Positions 45,148 through 53,490 of a stretch of 64,000 bases of DNA are shown piece after piece; the first letter of the stretch is position 1; each line of letters starts with the position of its first letter. The DNA is from JAMZMI01 sp049115715 (GTDB lineage Bacteria; Bacteroidota; Bacteroidia; Cytophagales; Cyclobacteriaceae), in contig JAGDZQ010000006.1 in NCBI GenBank assembly GCA_049115715.1, forward strand, positions 248,001 to 312,000, read 5' to 3'. A program made the position numbers and the translations under genes. A model generated the notes under the pieces. It saw nothing but the letters and a program-made list of their open reading frames with translations, did not search any database and was not told the DNA's origin.

Positions 45148-48100
45148 TTATTCCACGATCACCTTCGAGCTATAGTCATCAGATCTTAAAATATAGACGC
45201 CTGGCCAAAGACTTGCAGTAGCGATTTTTGTGGATTTAGTTTCCGGGTCGTAAAAGAATGGAATATCGATTTTTTTACCGCTCAAGTCGATCAATTGGAA
45301 TTCAGAATACTGAGATCCTGTGATAGAGATAAGATCTCCTCTCTTTACAGGGTTGGGCGCAACTATTGTTTTATTCTCGTTCACAGTACTCAACACATTT
45401 GCCTCAAAATAACTGACCGCCTCTTCAAACGCCTTCTTTCCAATCTTTTCACCAATAAGCCTACCCGGAATATCGTCCGCTGGAGGATGAATACCTCCCC
45501 AAATGCGCGACAAACTGCATTGATCCGATGCATCCTGATAGGTAGCCCATTGCAACACAATATCCCGACTTGGACCCTCTTCAAATACCAAAAACTCATT
45601 TTTCTTTGCTACAAACTCTCCCACGCCTCCTGGAAAATACTTTGTACCTGTGAGTAAAGTCATCACCTCGGCTGCAGCTCTGGAATAGGTAGAGTGTCCT
45701 GAGACATAACCAGCAAAAGGTGGAGTGACGAATGAAGGTCTTTGGTAAGGCCACCAATTCTCTGCCAAGATCCAACCTACACCAGCCTGATCTACTTCTG
45801 TATCATCAATATAAGCATGCCCTCGCCATGTATACAATTTAATTTTTCCAACATGCTCCAAATTCTCTCCGGCGAGATCATCGTTTTCTTGTACTACCTC
45901 TATGTAACCATCAATAAGTGGTATGCCATGCTCGTGGAAGTTATCAAGCTCAGCATTAGATGATTGACCTTTTTCTGCCATGTATCTTATAGCAGAAATC
46001 GGTCTTATATAATCATACCAGCCTTTTATACTCCAGGCACTAATGGCTGCATCGTGCATTGCTCCTCCCAGCGTGAAATATGCTTTCACATCCCACTCCA
46101 ATTGATCAAGCACCTCGCCCTGCCCGCTAAACTTGCGTACAAACTGCGGATGATCACTTACATAATTTAGTAAGACAAACCAATGACCAGGTGGTGTCTC
46201 TGAATCAGGCCCATCAGCCCAAAATTCAGCCAAAACCCGAGCATAATCACCTCTTGGTACCATTTGCGATGGATAAGCAACATTGGTTACCGGGTTTAAA
46301 TTGCGACCATTGCTATTGTCACCACCATCAATAAGGTTATAAAAACCAGTGTGATCCTTAAGTTGCGTTGGAAAAGTAGAGATATCAAGATTCCCTAACC
46401 CACTAGGCGAAATATCCCACATTACGCCATCAGAAGGATCTAAATGTGATGCCCAAATGGAAACCAACGAAAAATTCCATTTATAAAGATCATGGCTGGT
46501 TCCTGCAGCAGTGGATTGATTCAACATTGGGGGTGATCCTGGATCGTGAAAAACTTTATAAGTATCTCCATCCCGTTCATAAGTTGTCATTTCATCAGAG
46601 GATAAAGAAAAGCTGTTGACATTGCCCCATTCAGGACTCAAAAAGTCAGGAGTGGTACCTGAAACAGGGTTACCTGCCTGATCTATGAAGACTTCAAGCT
46701 GCAACGGCTGCCATCTATGTGGGTCTGAGATTGTTGTATTTCCCGGCAATGCTGGAACAAGGGGATCGTTTACAGGTTCGTAATAAATATTTTCATAGAA
46801 GATGTCTTCTCGTGACCCATCGATATTTCCATAATCAATGATGGATTGGGCTATGAAATTCCCCAAGGCTGCTGAAGAACCGCTACTGTAGTCCGTAGAT
46901 TTGAAGTCTGAGTCATATGCCAGCAACTCCATCAGATCATCAAAACGCTGCTGTGTCTCTTCATAATTTGGGGAAAACCGAAAGCGATGAGATAACAAAC
47001 GATAGCATGCATAACTTACTGCTTTCTCTATAATTTCTTGAGTGTTTTCATCTCCGGCAGGCTCAAAACCATCAAAATCATTGAAATAATTATGTCTAAT
47101 CTGACCAATAAGGTAGGTTTCAGCCTCGTCATTAAACAGGGCCCATGAATCATATATTGCTATGCTGGTATGAAACAAATTTCGGGCATGCACAGTCGGT
47201 CTTGCATAATCATTCCGAATAGCTTCTAATAACACTTCGTTCCACAATCTTGCAACCGAAAAGTCTTCAGCAGAAAGTTCTGCATATAATTCTACATTCT
47301 TAGAAACTTCCGGACTGCTGCAGGTATTCAATTCTGAAACTGTTATTCTTCCTGTTTTTCCTATCCCCCACCTCACCTTCACTTTGGATGAGCCTTGTCC
47401 TTCTAGTATAGTTCCTCCTTCAACGTTCCAGATATAAGTACTTCCGGATTCAAATGGATAATCATATTCATCCTCAGCTAGTACAGCACTCCGATCATCA
47501 CCAACAATAGCCTTGGATTCCAGATAAGTGCAGGAACCATCATCAATAGTAGCGTTCGAGTTATAGGTACAAGAATTTGAATCCATGCACCCTTTAATGC
47601 CCCCAGACTTTAAGTCAAGTATCAAAGGTTCTGGATTTCCCTCTATCAGTTTAATAAATTGATTTGCATTTATACCCTTGTAAGTTGAAATTGTACCTGA
47701 CGGCCATTTAACTTTCAAACTATCAATTACCTCGAAGTTTTTAAGTCCAAAATGAACCGGAACGTAACTTTGAGCAAGATACGCTGAACCATGATAATTT
47801 CTAATAAGTGATTGATCTTCCATAAAAATTTCAACTACAGATCCAATAGCATTACGATTAGAGGTCGTTCCTTCTAATAATATTTGAATCCAGTTTCTCT
47901 CAGGCTTCAACTCACTTACTGTATTTTGAAAGAGGAACATAGGCTCTGGAGTATTTCCAATCAGAATATCCATATCCCCATCTGCGTCGAAATCAAAAAC
48001 TCCAAGTCCGTTGGAGATAGATATACGACTAATTGCACTTTGCGAGTTCAGTCGTTGGAATTTAAGCTCTCCAGTATTGGAATAGGAGTTTTCAAAATAA

Positions 48101-49185
48101 CTATTAGGATAACCTAGGCGATATCCGTTTACCACCATTAAATCTTCATCCAAATCATGATCAAAATCTGTAAATGACACTCCCCACGCCCAACCTGTTT
48201 TCTGAGCCCCCACTGAGGCAGCCACTTCTTGAAATAAGTTATTTCCTTGATTAAGAAAAAACGAGCTTTCATCTATGTTAGTCACGTACACTTCAGAAAG
48301 ACCGTCATTATTAGGATCTCCTAGAGCTAACCCCATACCATCCTTTCGATCGTCTAAACCAAATTCTTCTGCATAGTCCTTTGAAAAATCACCCTGTGCA
48401 TTGAGCCAAACTTGATTTGGTTCGTCAAAATCATTGGCAATATACAAGTCCATGTACCCATCAACATTCACATCCCATGGAATTGTCATCCAAGATTGAT
48501 GCCCACTTTTAGAAATTGCAGCGTTCATTGATACCGAACTAAAGTTACCAGCACCATCTCCCTGATAAAGGGTTGGCACTTTACAATCATAAAGTTTCGA
48601 AAAATACAAATCAAGGTTTGAATCGTTGTTAAAGTCAAACCAAAGTGCGTGTGTGTTATAGCAATCATTTTCAGATGGAAGACCAGATCCTTGAGTTACC
48701 TCTGTAAATGTGCCATTTTGATTGTTGTGGTACAGCTTATAATAAAAAGCTCCAGTGAGGATTATATCCTGAAAACCATCATTATCATAGTCCCCCCATG
48801 AAGCACTCATATTCCCACCCAACTCCGACTCTCCTGGCTTCTCTTTCGTAAACTTATGATACTTATCAATTCCCGACTCTAATGTTATGTCGGTATAAGT
48901 TCCATTATCATTATTTTCCAGAAGATAGGCTGAAAGTGAATCTCCTTCAATCGACCTAATTGTAAGGAAAATATCTAAATCAAAATCATTATCAAAATCT
49001 GCTAAGGCTACTCCATTTACTCTTTCAATATTGTCGAAAGTAGGATGTGATACTTGCTGAAAGAGTGTATCAGAAAACTGTCCAACATTTGATTGGGCAG
49101 GCAGACCGACAAGCATTATCAATAAATTCATTAAAACAGCTAAACTTCCCGAATTCGATTGAAAAATCAATTCTCTAACGCTCAT
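45148..49185 (-). CDS. Secreted FG-GAP repeat / vanadium-haloperoxidase-like / T9SS fusion protein
   Basis: The 1345-residue protein has an N-terminal signal region, then FG-GAP/VCBS repeats (about 40-440; GDYDNDGFQDIILTGAFYY, FDFNNDSNLDLYFSK), an ASPIC/UnbV-like end, a GCMDSNSCTYNSNATIDDGSCTY segment and an Ig/PKD-like part. The C-terminal catalytic part (about 640-1265) has the PAP2/haloperoxidase residues: Lys1054-x6-Arg1061-Pro, Ser1162-Gly-His1164 and Ser-Arg1227-x5-His1233-x3-Asp. A T9SS sorting domain ends the protein. It would oxidise halide with H2O2, or act as a phosphatase of that fold. An alternative start at Met19 gives a shorter signal peptide. It is divergent to the CBM-like gene. 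Confidence 0.88.
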   Translation of the reverse strand: MSVRELIFQSNSGSLAVLMNLLIMLVGLPAQSNVGQFSDTLFQQVSHPTFDNIERVNGVALADFDNDFDLDIFLTIRSIEGDSLSAYLLENNDNGTYTDITLESGIDKYHKFTKEKPGESELGGNMSASWGDYDNDGFQDIILTGAFYYKLYHNNQNGTFTEVTQGSGLPSENDCYNTHALWFDFNNDSNLDLYFSKLYDCKVPTLYQGDGAGNFSSVSMNAAISKSGHQSWMTIPWDVNVDGYMDLYIANDFDEPNQVWLNAQGDFSKDYAEEFGLDDRKDGMGLALGDPNNDGLSEVYVTNIDESSFFLNQGNNLFQEVAASVGAQKTGWAWGVSFTDFDHDLDEDLMVVNGYRLGYPNSYFENSYSNTGELKFQRLNSQSAISRISISNGLGVFDFDADGDMDILIGNTPEPMFLFQNTVSELKPERNWIQILLEGTTSNRNAIGSVVEIFMEDQSLIRNYHGSAYLAQSYVPVHFGLKNFEVIDSLKVKWPSGTISTYKGINANQFIKLIEGNPEPLILDLKSGGIKGCMDSNSCTYNSNATIDDGSCTYLESKAIVGDDRSAVLAEDEYDYPFESGSTYIWNVEGGTILEGQGSSKVKVRWGIGKTGRITVSELNTCSSPEVSKNVELYAELSAEDFSVARLWNEVLLEAIRNDYARPTVHARNLFHTSIAIYDSWALFNDEAETYLIGQIRHNYFNDFDGFEPAGDENTQEIIEKAVSYACYRLLSHRFRFSPNYEETQQRFDDLMELLAYDSDFKSTDYSSGSSAALGNFIAQSIIDYGNIDGSREDIFYENIYYEPVNDPLVPALPGNTTISDPHRWQPLQLEVFIDQAGNPVSGTTPDFLSPEWGNVNSFSLSSDEMTTYERDGDTYKVFHDPGSPPMLNQSTAAGTSHDLYKWNFSLVSIWASHLDPSDGVMWDISPSGLGNLDISTFPTQLKDHTGFYNLIDGGDNSNGRNLNPVTNVAYPSQMVPRGDYARVLAEFWADGPDSETPPGHWFVLLNYVSDHPQFVRKFSGQGEVLDQLEWDVKAYFTLGGAMHDAAISAWSIKGWYDYIRPISAIRYMAEKGQSSNAELDNFHEHGIPLIDGYIEVVQENDDLAGENLEHVGKIKLYTWRGHAYIDDTEVDQAGVGWILAENWWPYQRPSFVTPPFAGYVSGHSTYSRAAAEVMTLLTGTKYFPGGVGEFVAKKNEFLVFEEGPSRDIVLQWATYQDASDQCSLSRIWGGIHPPADDIPGRLIGEKIGKKAFEEAVSYFEANVLSTVNENKTIVAPNPVKRGDLISITGSQYSEFQLIDLSGKKIDIPFFYDPETKSTKIATASLWPGVYILRSDDYSSKVIVE

Positions 49186-49328
49186 ATTCTAACTAACAAA
49201 TATATTTTTTTTTGTTAAAATGATAAAATTAAAAATCAATTATCAATATAAAATGTCATTTTTCACTTGTAACAATATTTTATTTTAAAAATGTCTAGTT
49301 TTTGTCTATATCCAAAAAACAACTTTTA

Positions 49329-49344
49329 ATGCAATCGTTTGCAT
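49329..49344. promoter_or_regulatory. LacI-type operator upstream of the CBM-like gene
   Basis: ATGCAATCGTTTGCAT is a near-perfect 16-bp palindrome with central CG and TGCAA half-sites, very like the pckA site at 21387-21402. It lies 33-48 bp before the start at 49377. Confidence 0.6.
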
Positions 49345-49376
49345 CTTTAAACTTTCACAAACTAAAATCGAATAAA

Positions 49377-51485
49377 ATGAAAAAACATTATCTATTTATA
49401 GGATTGCTAGTAGCATCCTTGATGGTCAATGCTCAGACCTTTAGAACTTATTCAGGCGGAGCTTGGGATGGTCCACCTCCTTCATCTGGCGATGTTCTCA
49501 TCTTTGATGACAATTTCACCTTGGATGGAGACTATAATGCAGGAGGAGTAAGTGTGACTGAAGGTAATACACTGACTGTTCCAACTGGAAATACTTTAGA
49601 GATAGACGGAGGCACTGTTAGTCTTCAAGGCACTGATATCTGGCCTGCATCTGCAGGTTTGGAACCTTCTAATCAGTCAAACTACCACTTAGTTGTTGAT
49701 GTTGTATGGGGAAATTCTACAACTGATGTGGTAAACGGAACTGGTAGCATGACCATTGATTTCGGAGACAATCTCCCATACACCAATGGAGCATATGTTG
49801 CGAATAGAGATAACCCTGATGCTTCACTTACTGGAGGAAATGTTTATACGTGTTCTTTCTGGGCGAAAGCAAGTAGGGATCAAAGTGCTCTGAAGGTTGA
49901 TGTCGCTGAAGCTGGCGGATGGGGAGGAGATATCAACACTCAGACAATTGTTTCTCTTTCAACAACATGGAAACGATATTCATTCAGTGTTACTCCCGCG
50001 AATACGGCTAATTATTTCGTGATGTTGATCGTCGCAGATAATGCCAGTGGTAGTCAAGACGGATCTAACGCAACTGTTATTAGCGTAGATGATCTACGTT
50101 TGGAAGACGCTACAACCCCTGCTAATACTGCAAGTCTTACAGTAAACTCTGGAGGTTCTCTAATTACTCACGCAGCGGATGGAGCAGCACCTTGGGCAAC
50201 CATTAAAAGAAACAAAAGCTTCTCAGATGAACGATACAGTTTCGTAGGCTCACCTGTTGCAGCACCTTCTATTCTTGGTGCTGACCTTGGGACTCACGCA
50301 TACTCTTACGATGAAAGTGTGGCTTACGGTGCAGATGGTTTGGCTCGTTGGACTAACGCTTTGGGATCTAGCATAACAGTGGGGCATGGATACGCTGCTG
50401 CTGGAGGCTTTCAGGAACTAGTGTTTTCTGGAGTACCCAACTCTGGTGATGTGGTAGTTGATGGGCTTACGGTCTCAGGCGGTGATGAGTCAGGATGGGC
50501 ACTAATTAGCAACCCATATCCTGCTGCTCTCAATGTTGAGTCGGTAATTGCCGGAATGACCAATACAACAGGTAGTGTCTATCTCTGGGATGATAATGGG
50601 TCAAACACCAGCAGAGGGTCGAATAGTGATTACATATCTGTGAACACTTTGGGTAGTACAGGTGGTAGCCAGGCAGGAACTTTCAATGGATATATCGGTT
50701 CAGCTCAAGGCTTCTTTGTTCAGTTAAATAGCGGAACTAGTGTAACCTTTGCGGAAAGCATGAGAGCTTCAGGCAACAATGCGGATGCCAACTTCTTTAG
50801 AAAGGGCGATCAAACTCCTGATGGCAACCTTAGACTTTCTCTCGCCTCACTTGATGGTTCTTTTTATAGTGATTTACTCATAGGTCTAAGAACTGAAGCC
50901 ACTATTGGCGTAGATAGAGGCCTTGATGCTGCCAGACTAGGAGAAAGTGAGGAATTAGGATTTTATAGCTTCATAGATGATAGCAAATTCACTATCCAAG
51001 GACTGCCATTAGAGGTTGGTGTTTCTACTGAACTTGGTTTTGATTTGAATACTGCTCAAACGCTAAAGCTTTCGGTAGAAGAGCTAGGTGAGCTTCCTAC
51101 AGGGCAGACCTTCCTACTTCACGACGCTGTTACAGGAATAACTTATAATCTAAGCGAAACACCTAGCTTTGAATTTTCAAGTGAGGCTGGCTCCAACCAA
51201 AACCGCTTCACCTTAAGCTTTGGTTCTGCCAATGTATTGACAAACTCATTGGTTTCTAACCAGCCAATTTATCGCTATACTAATCAAGTAATGTCTGTAG
51301 ACTTTGCTTCTAATCTTGATGTAGTAGAGTTTGCTGTCTATGACCTTTCAGGTAGAGCACTGTTTAAAAATAACACGTTTAGCAGTGACATTCAATCTTT
51401 GAAAGTACCAATGAATGCAAAGGGTATCAATATCCTGAGAATAGTGACTTCAGAAGGCACATTCACAAGAAAATTCAATTTCTAA
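49377..51485 (+). CDS. Secreted protein with CBM-like domain and T9SS C-terminal sorting domain
   Basis: The ATG at 49377 gives 702 residues and starts with a signal peptide (MKKHYLFIGLLVASLMVNAQ); a start 75 bases upstream is less likely. Residues about 90-245 look like a CBM4/9-type carbohydrate-binding jelly roll (MTIDFGDNLPYTNGAYVANRDNP, VYTCSFWAKASRDQSALKVDV). A long beta-rich middle (SDYISVNTLGSTGGSQAGTF) follows, and the last 60-70 residues are a T9SS type A sorting domain (YRYTNQVMSVDFASNLDVVEFAVYDLSGRALFKNN). It is probably a surface binder of algal glycan; no catalytic motif was seen. Confidence 0.75.
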   Translation: MKKHYLFIGLLVASLMVNAQTFRTYSGGAWDGPPPSSGDVLIFDDNFTLDGDYNAGGVSVTEGNTLTVPTGNTLEIDGGTVSLQGTDIWPASAGLEPSNQSNYHLVVDVVWGNSTTDVVNGTGSMTIDFGDNLPYTNGAYVANRDNPDASLTGGNVYTCSFWAKASRDQSALKVDVAEAGGWGGDINTQTIVSLSTTWKRYSFSVTPANTANYFVMLIVADNASGSQDGSNATVISVDDLRLEDATTPANTASLTVNSGGSLITHAADGAAPWATIKRNKSFSDERYSFVGSPVAAPSILGADLGTHAYSYDESVAYGADGLARWTNALGSSITVGHGYAAAGGFQELVFSGVPNSGDVVVDGLTVSGGDESGWALISNPYPAALNVESVIAGMTNTTGSVYLWDDNGSNTSRGSNSDYISVNTLGSTGGSQAGTFNGYIGSAQGFFVQLNSGTSVTFAESMRASGNNADANFFRKGDQTPDGNLRLSLASLDGSFYSDLLIGLRTEATIGVDRGLDAARLGESEELGFYSFIDDSKFTIQGLPLEVGVSTELGFDLNTAQTLKLSVEELGELPTGQTFLLHDAVTGITYNLSETPSFEFSSEAGSNQNRFTLSFGSANVLTNSLVSNQPIYRYTNQVMSVDFASNLDVVEFAVYDLSGRALFKNNTFSSDIQSLKVPMNAKGINILRIVTSEGTFTRKFNF

Positions 51486-51503
51486 TCCAAAAGACTCAAA
51501 GAC

Positions 51504-51671
51504 ATGAAAAATATTAATATTGTATTAACACTTATGTTGGTAGTAATGGTTGTTCCCGTATTCGCACAGGGTGCACCGCCGGCTACACCAATTGATGGAG
51601 GACTGTCTGTTCTACTTGCCGCAGGTGGCATATATGGCTTGAAAAAACTTCGAGATAGCAGAAAGAAGTAA
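51504..51671 (+). CDS. 55-residue protein with PID-type C-terminal sorting tail
   Basis: The frame from the ATG at 51504 gives MKNINIVLTLMLVVMVVPVF, a signal peptide, then GAPPATPIDGG (Pro29-Ile30-Asp31), a membrane helix (LSVLLAAGGIYGL) and a basic end KKLRDSRKK. This order (PID motif, helix, basic cluster) matches a small Bacteroidota sorting tail known as PID-CTERM, which is thought to be handled by an exosortase-like or similar enzyme. The mature part is almost nothing but the tail. It is 18 bp after the CBM-like gene and is followed by a strong terminator. Confidence 0.8.
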   Translation: MKNINIVLTLMLVVMVVPVFAQGAPPATPIDGGLSVLLAAGGIYGLKKLRDSRKK

Positions 51672-51694
51672 TTTGAAGCAATCCAAAGTGATAC

Positions 51695-51729
51695 AGCCTC
51701 ATTCCTTTCTTAGGAATGAGGCTTTTTTT
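51695..51729 (+). terminator. Rho-independent terminator after the PID-type gene
   Basis: AGCCTCATTCCT (51695-51706) pairs perfectly with AGGAATGAGGCT (51712-51723) around a five-base loop, followed by seven T. It ends the CBM-like/PID operon. Confidence 0.93.
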
Positions 51730-52229
51730 AAACTCAATTATCCAAACTCTATTTGTGGATCGCTTCTATTTTCTTAAAGCCAGCAGCAGTCATAAAAATA
51801 TGAGCCCCATCGAGCCTTCAGGATACAGCTACTTTTTCAATACGGAACAATTGCCTCAATACGCTAGAAGACACTCAAACTTATTCATCTCTCAAGGTGC
51901 TGGATGGGTTAAGTTTAGCCGTCTTTTCTATTGTAAGAGATGTTGTCAAAACACCTATGAAAAACACTAAAATAAATATTGGTGCTTTTGGCCGTAAATA
52001 AGCATGGTGATGGTGAACAATATCAAAAAGATACTCCAACTAGACAATGCGGCACCAAATTGCAGTCTTTGTAGCGAGGAAAAGATACAAGACTTGTAGA
52101 TTCAATTCTACACAGAAAGCAGATGAATGAGATTTCTGCAAGTATTCGATTTCTAAATTTAACAGTATTACCCATACTGAGATATGGAAGCTTATTTCTA
52201 TCCGGATATCAGAATCTCAATAGAAAATT
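51730..52229. other. 500-bp stretch without an intact gene
   Basis: No complete coding frame with good character is seen between the terminator and the GH117 stop codon. Short hydrophobic readings on the minus strand (see the pseudogene entry) suggest a decayed membrane-protein end. No tRNA or repeat was seen. Confidence 0.5.
51881..52002 (-). pseudogene. Possible remnant of the C-terminus of an FtsX-like permease
   Basis: On the minus strand, a frame ending at 51881 reads PIFILVFFIGVLTTSLT followed by KTAKLNPSSTLRDE and a stop. The last part resembles the ends of the FtsX-like permeases of this window (copy 2 ends ASSANPVESLRDE, copy 3 ends VSGINPAVNLRNE). Upstream the reading is broken by stops and changes frame (GAALSSWSIFLILFTITMLIYG in another frame). 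The match is short, so this is tentative. Confidence 0.3.
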
Positions 52230-53483
52230 CTACTGCTCGCTCAATGTCTTATTAGCTGCTTCGATTCTTTCTCGTTGCTTTGGATTAAGACCATGTTTGT
52301 AATAAAAATCCGGTTTATAATAGTTTTCATGACGTTTCATATCTGGATCATCTACCTCAAGGCTTAGATCACAATCAAACCTCAATAAAATGGCATGGTT
52401 CTGATTCCAGTTGGTGGCATTTGTTAGATGTGACATTCCCCATGTAATACCTTGCCCAGATTTAGTATCAGTGAAAGCATCTGGAACAAAGGGTCCTGCT
52501 GCGTAGGGCATCAATGACACCATTGAAGCTATTTCAAAATTAACCCCGTCTTTAGCATATTGGATGGTATAATGCTCGTTTCCGTCCCTTATGACAAGTG
52601 CTGCAATACCTTCTTTAAAAGGAAAAAGAGTGGTCTCATGTCCCGAATTAATTACTGGATTCAAAGGACTTTTTGTGAATGGTCCCAGTGGATTGTCTGC
52701 AGTCGCCAAGCCCTGCATACGGATAAGTCTTGGATCTCCATCAAAATCGGATTTATAGTAAAGGTATATTTTGCCTTTGTAAACTAGAGGATAGGGATCA
52801 TGAATAGAATATTGATCCCATTCTCCTTTACCTCCATTGGGAATTACAATTTCATTGTGTGCTGTCCATGGACCATCCGGAGAATCCGCATATGACACTG
52901 CTACGGGACAATCGTCTCCCCTCTTGCCACTAGCCTCCATGAATCCCTGATAATACAAGTAGTATTTCCCTTTCCACTTTAGAATGTCAGTAGTAGATAC
53001 AGAACGCCAACCTACATTTGGTTTTGGAGGACGAGGAACGGCTACCCCCTGTTCCTGCCAGTTAAAACCATCTTCGCTAGTTGCGTACCAGATGTCACAT
53101 AAATCCCAATCACTTGAGGGTATTGTATCATTGGATGCATCTGCTCCTTTAGGTGGTGTTGGCGTCTCTCGATGCGTATACCAGACATAGTACTTTCCAT
53201 TTTCGAAAATCACTTTCGAGGGATCTCTTCTAGAGATTGTCCCATCGTGATTGTTGTAATCAAAGCCTTTTAACTCTGTATATTTAAATTGAGTGTATAG
53301 CTCATTATGCTCAGGTCTGGGTGCCAAATACGAATCATAATTTCGTTGCATAGCGGCACTCAAGGGCATGGCCGGTTTTTCTTTCGGCAAAATAAATGGA
53401 AAGCCTTGGGACGTCTCTGTGTCTTCTTTTTCACCAGAGCATCCAGCTAAAAAAACAATGGTAAGCAAAAATAGGTATCTCAT
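52230..53483 (-). CDS. ahgA: GH117 3,6-anhydro-L-galactosidase, lipoprotein
   Basis: The 417-residue protein starts with a lipoprotein signal (MRYLFLLTIVFLAGC, Cys15). It matches GH117 enzymes of marine Bacteroidota closely: LSAAMQRNYDSYLAPRPEHNELY, then FDYNNHDGTISRRDPSKV (Asp87), SIHDPYPLVYKGK (Asp229) and NSGHETTLFPFKEG (His282, Glu283), the positions of the active site in the five-bladed propeller. It removes 3,6-anhydro-L-galactose from the non-reducing end of neoagaro-oligosaccharides in the periplasm. It lies seven bases after the GH86 gene, in one operon. Confidence 0.95.
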   Translation of the reverse strand: MRYLFLLTIVFLAGCSGEKEDTETSQGFPFILPKEKPAMPLSAAMQRNYDSYLAPRPEHNELYTQFKYTELKGFDYNNHDGTISRRDPSKVIFENGKYYVWYTHRETPTPPKGADASNDTIPSSDWDLCDIWYATSEDGFNWQEQGVAVPRPPKPNVGWRSVSTTDILKWKGKYYLYYQGFMEASGKRGDDCPVAVSYADSPDGPWTAHNEIVIPNGGKGEWDQYSIHDPYPLVYKGKIYLYYKSDFDGDPRLIRMQGLATADNPLGPFTKSPLNPVINSGHETTLFPFKEGIAALVIRDGNEHYTIQYAKDGVNFEIASMVSLMPYAAGPFVPDAFTDTKSGQGITWGMSHLTNATNWNQNHAILLRFDCDLSLEVDDPDMKRHENYYKPDFYYKHGLNPKQRERIEAANKTLSEQ

Positions 53484-53490
53484 TTTCAGA

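Noticed and set aside
49197..49204. A TATATTTG promoter-like element on the minus strand before the haloperoxidase gene
   Set aside because: No -33 element lies at a suitable distance and it would leave a leader of about five bases; it would count only if translation starts at Met19.
51716..51970. An 84-codon plus-strand frame downstream of the PID-type gene
   Set aside because: It starts inside the terminator hairpin, has no start signal, and its composition is not protein-like; the minus strand gives a better reading there.
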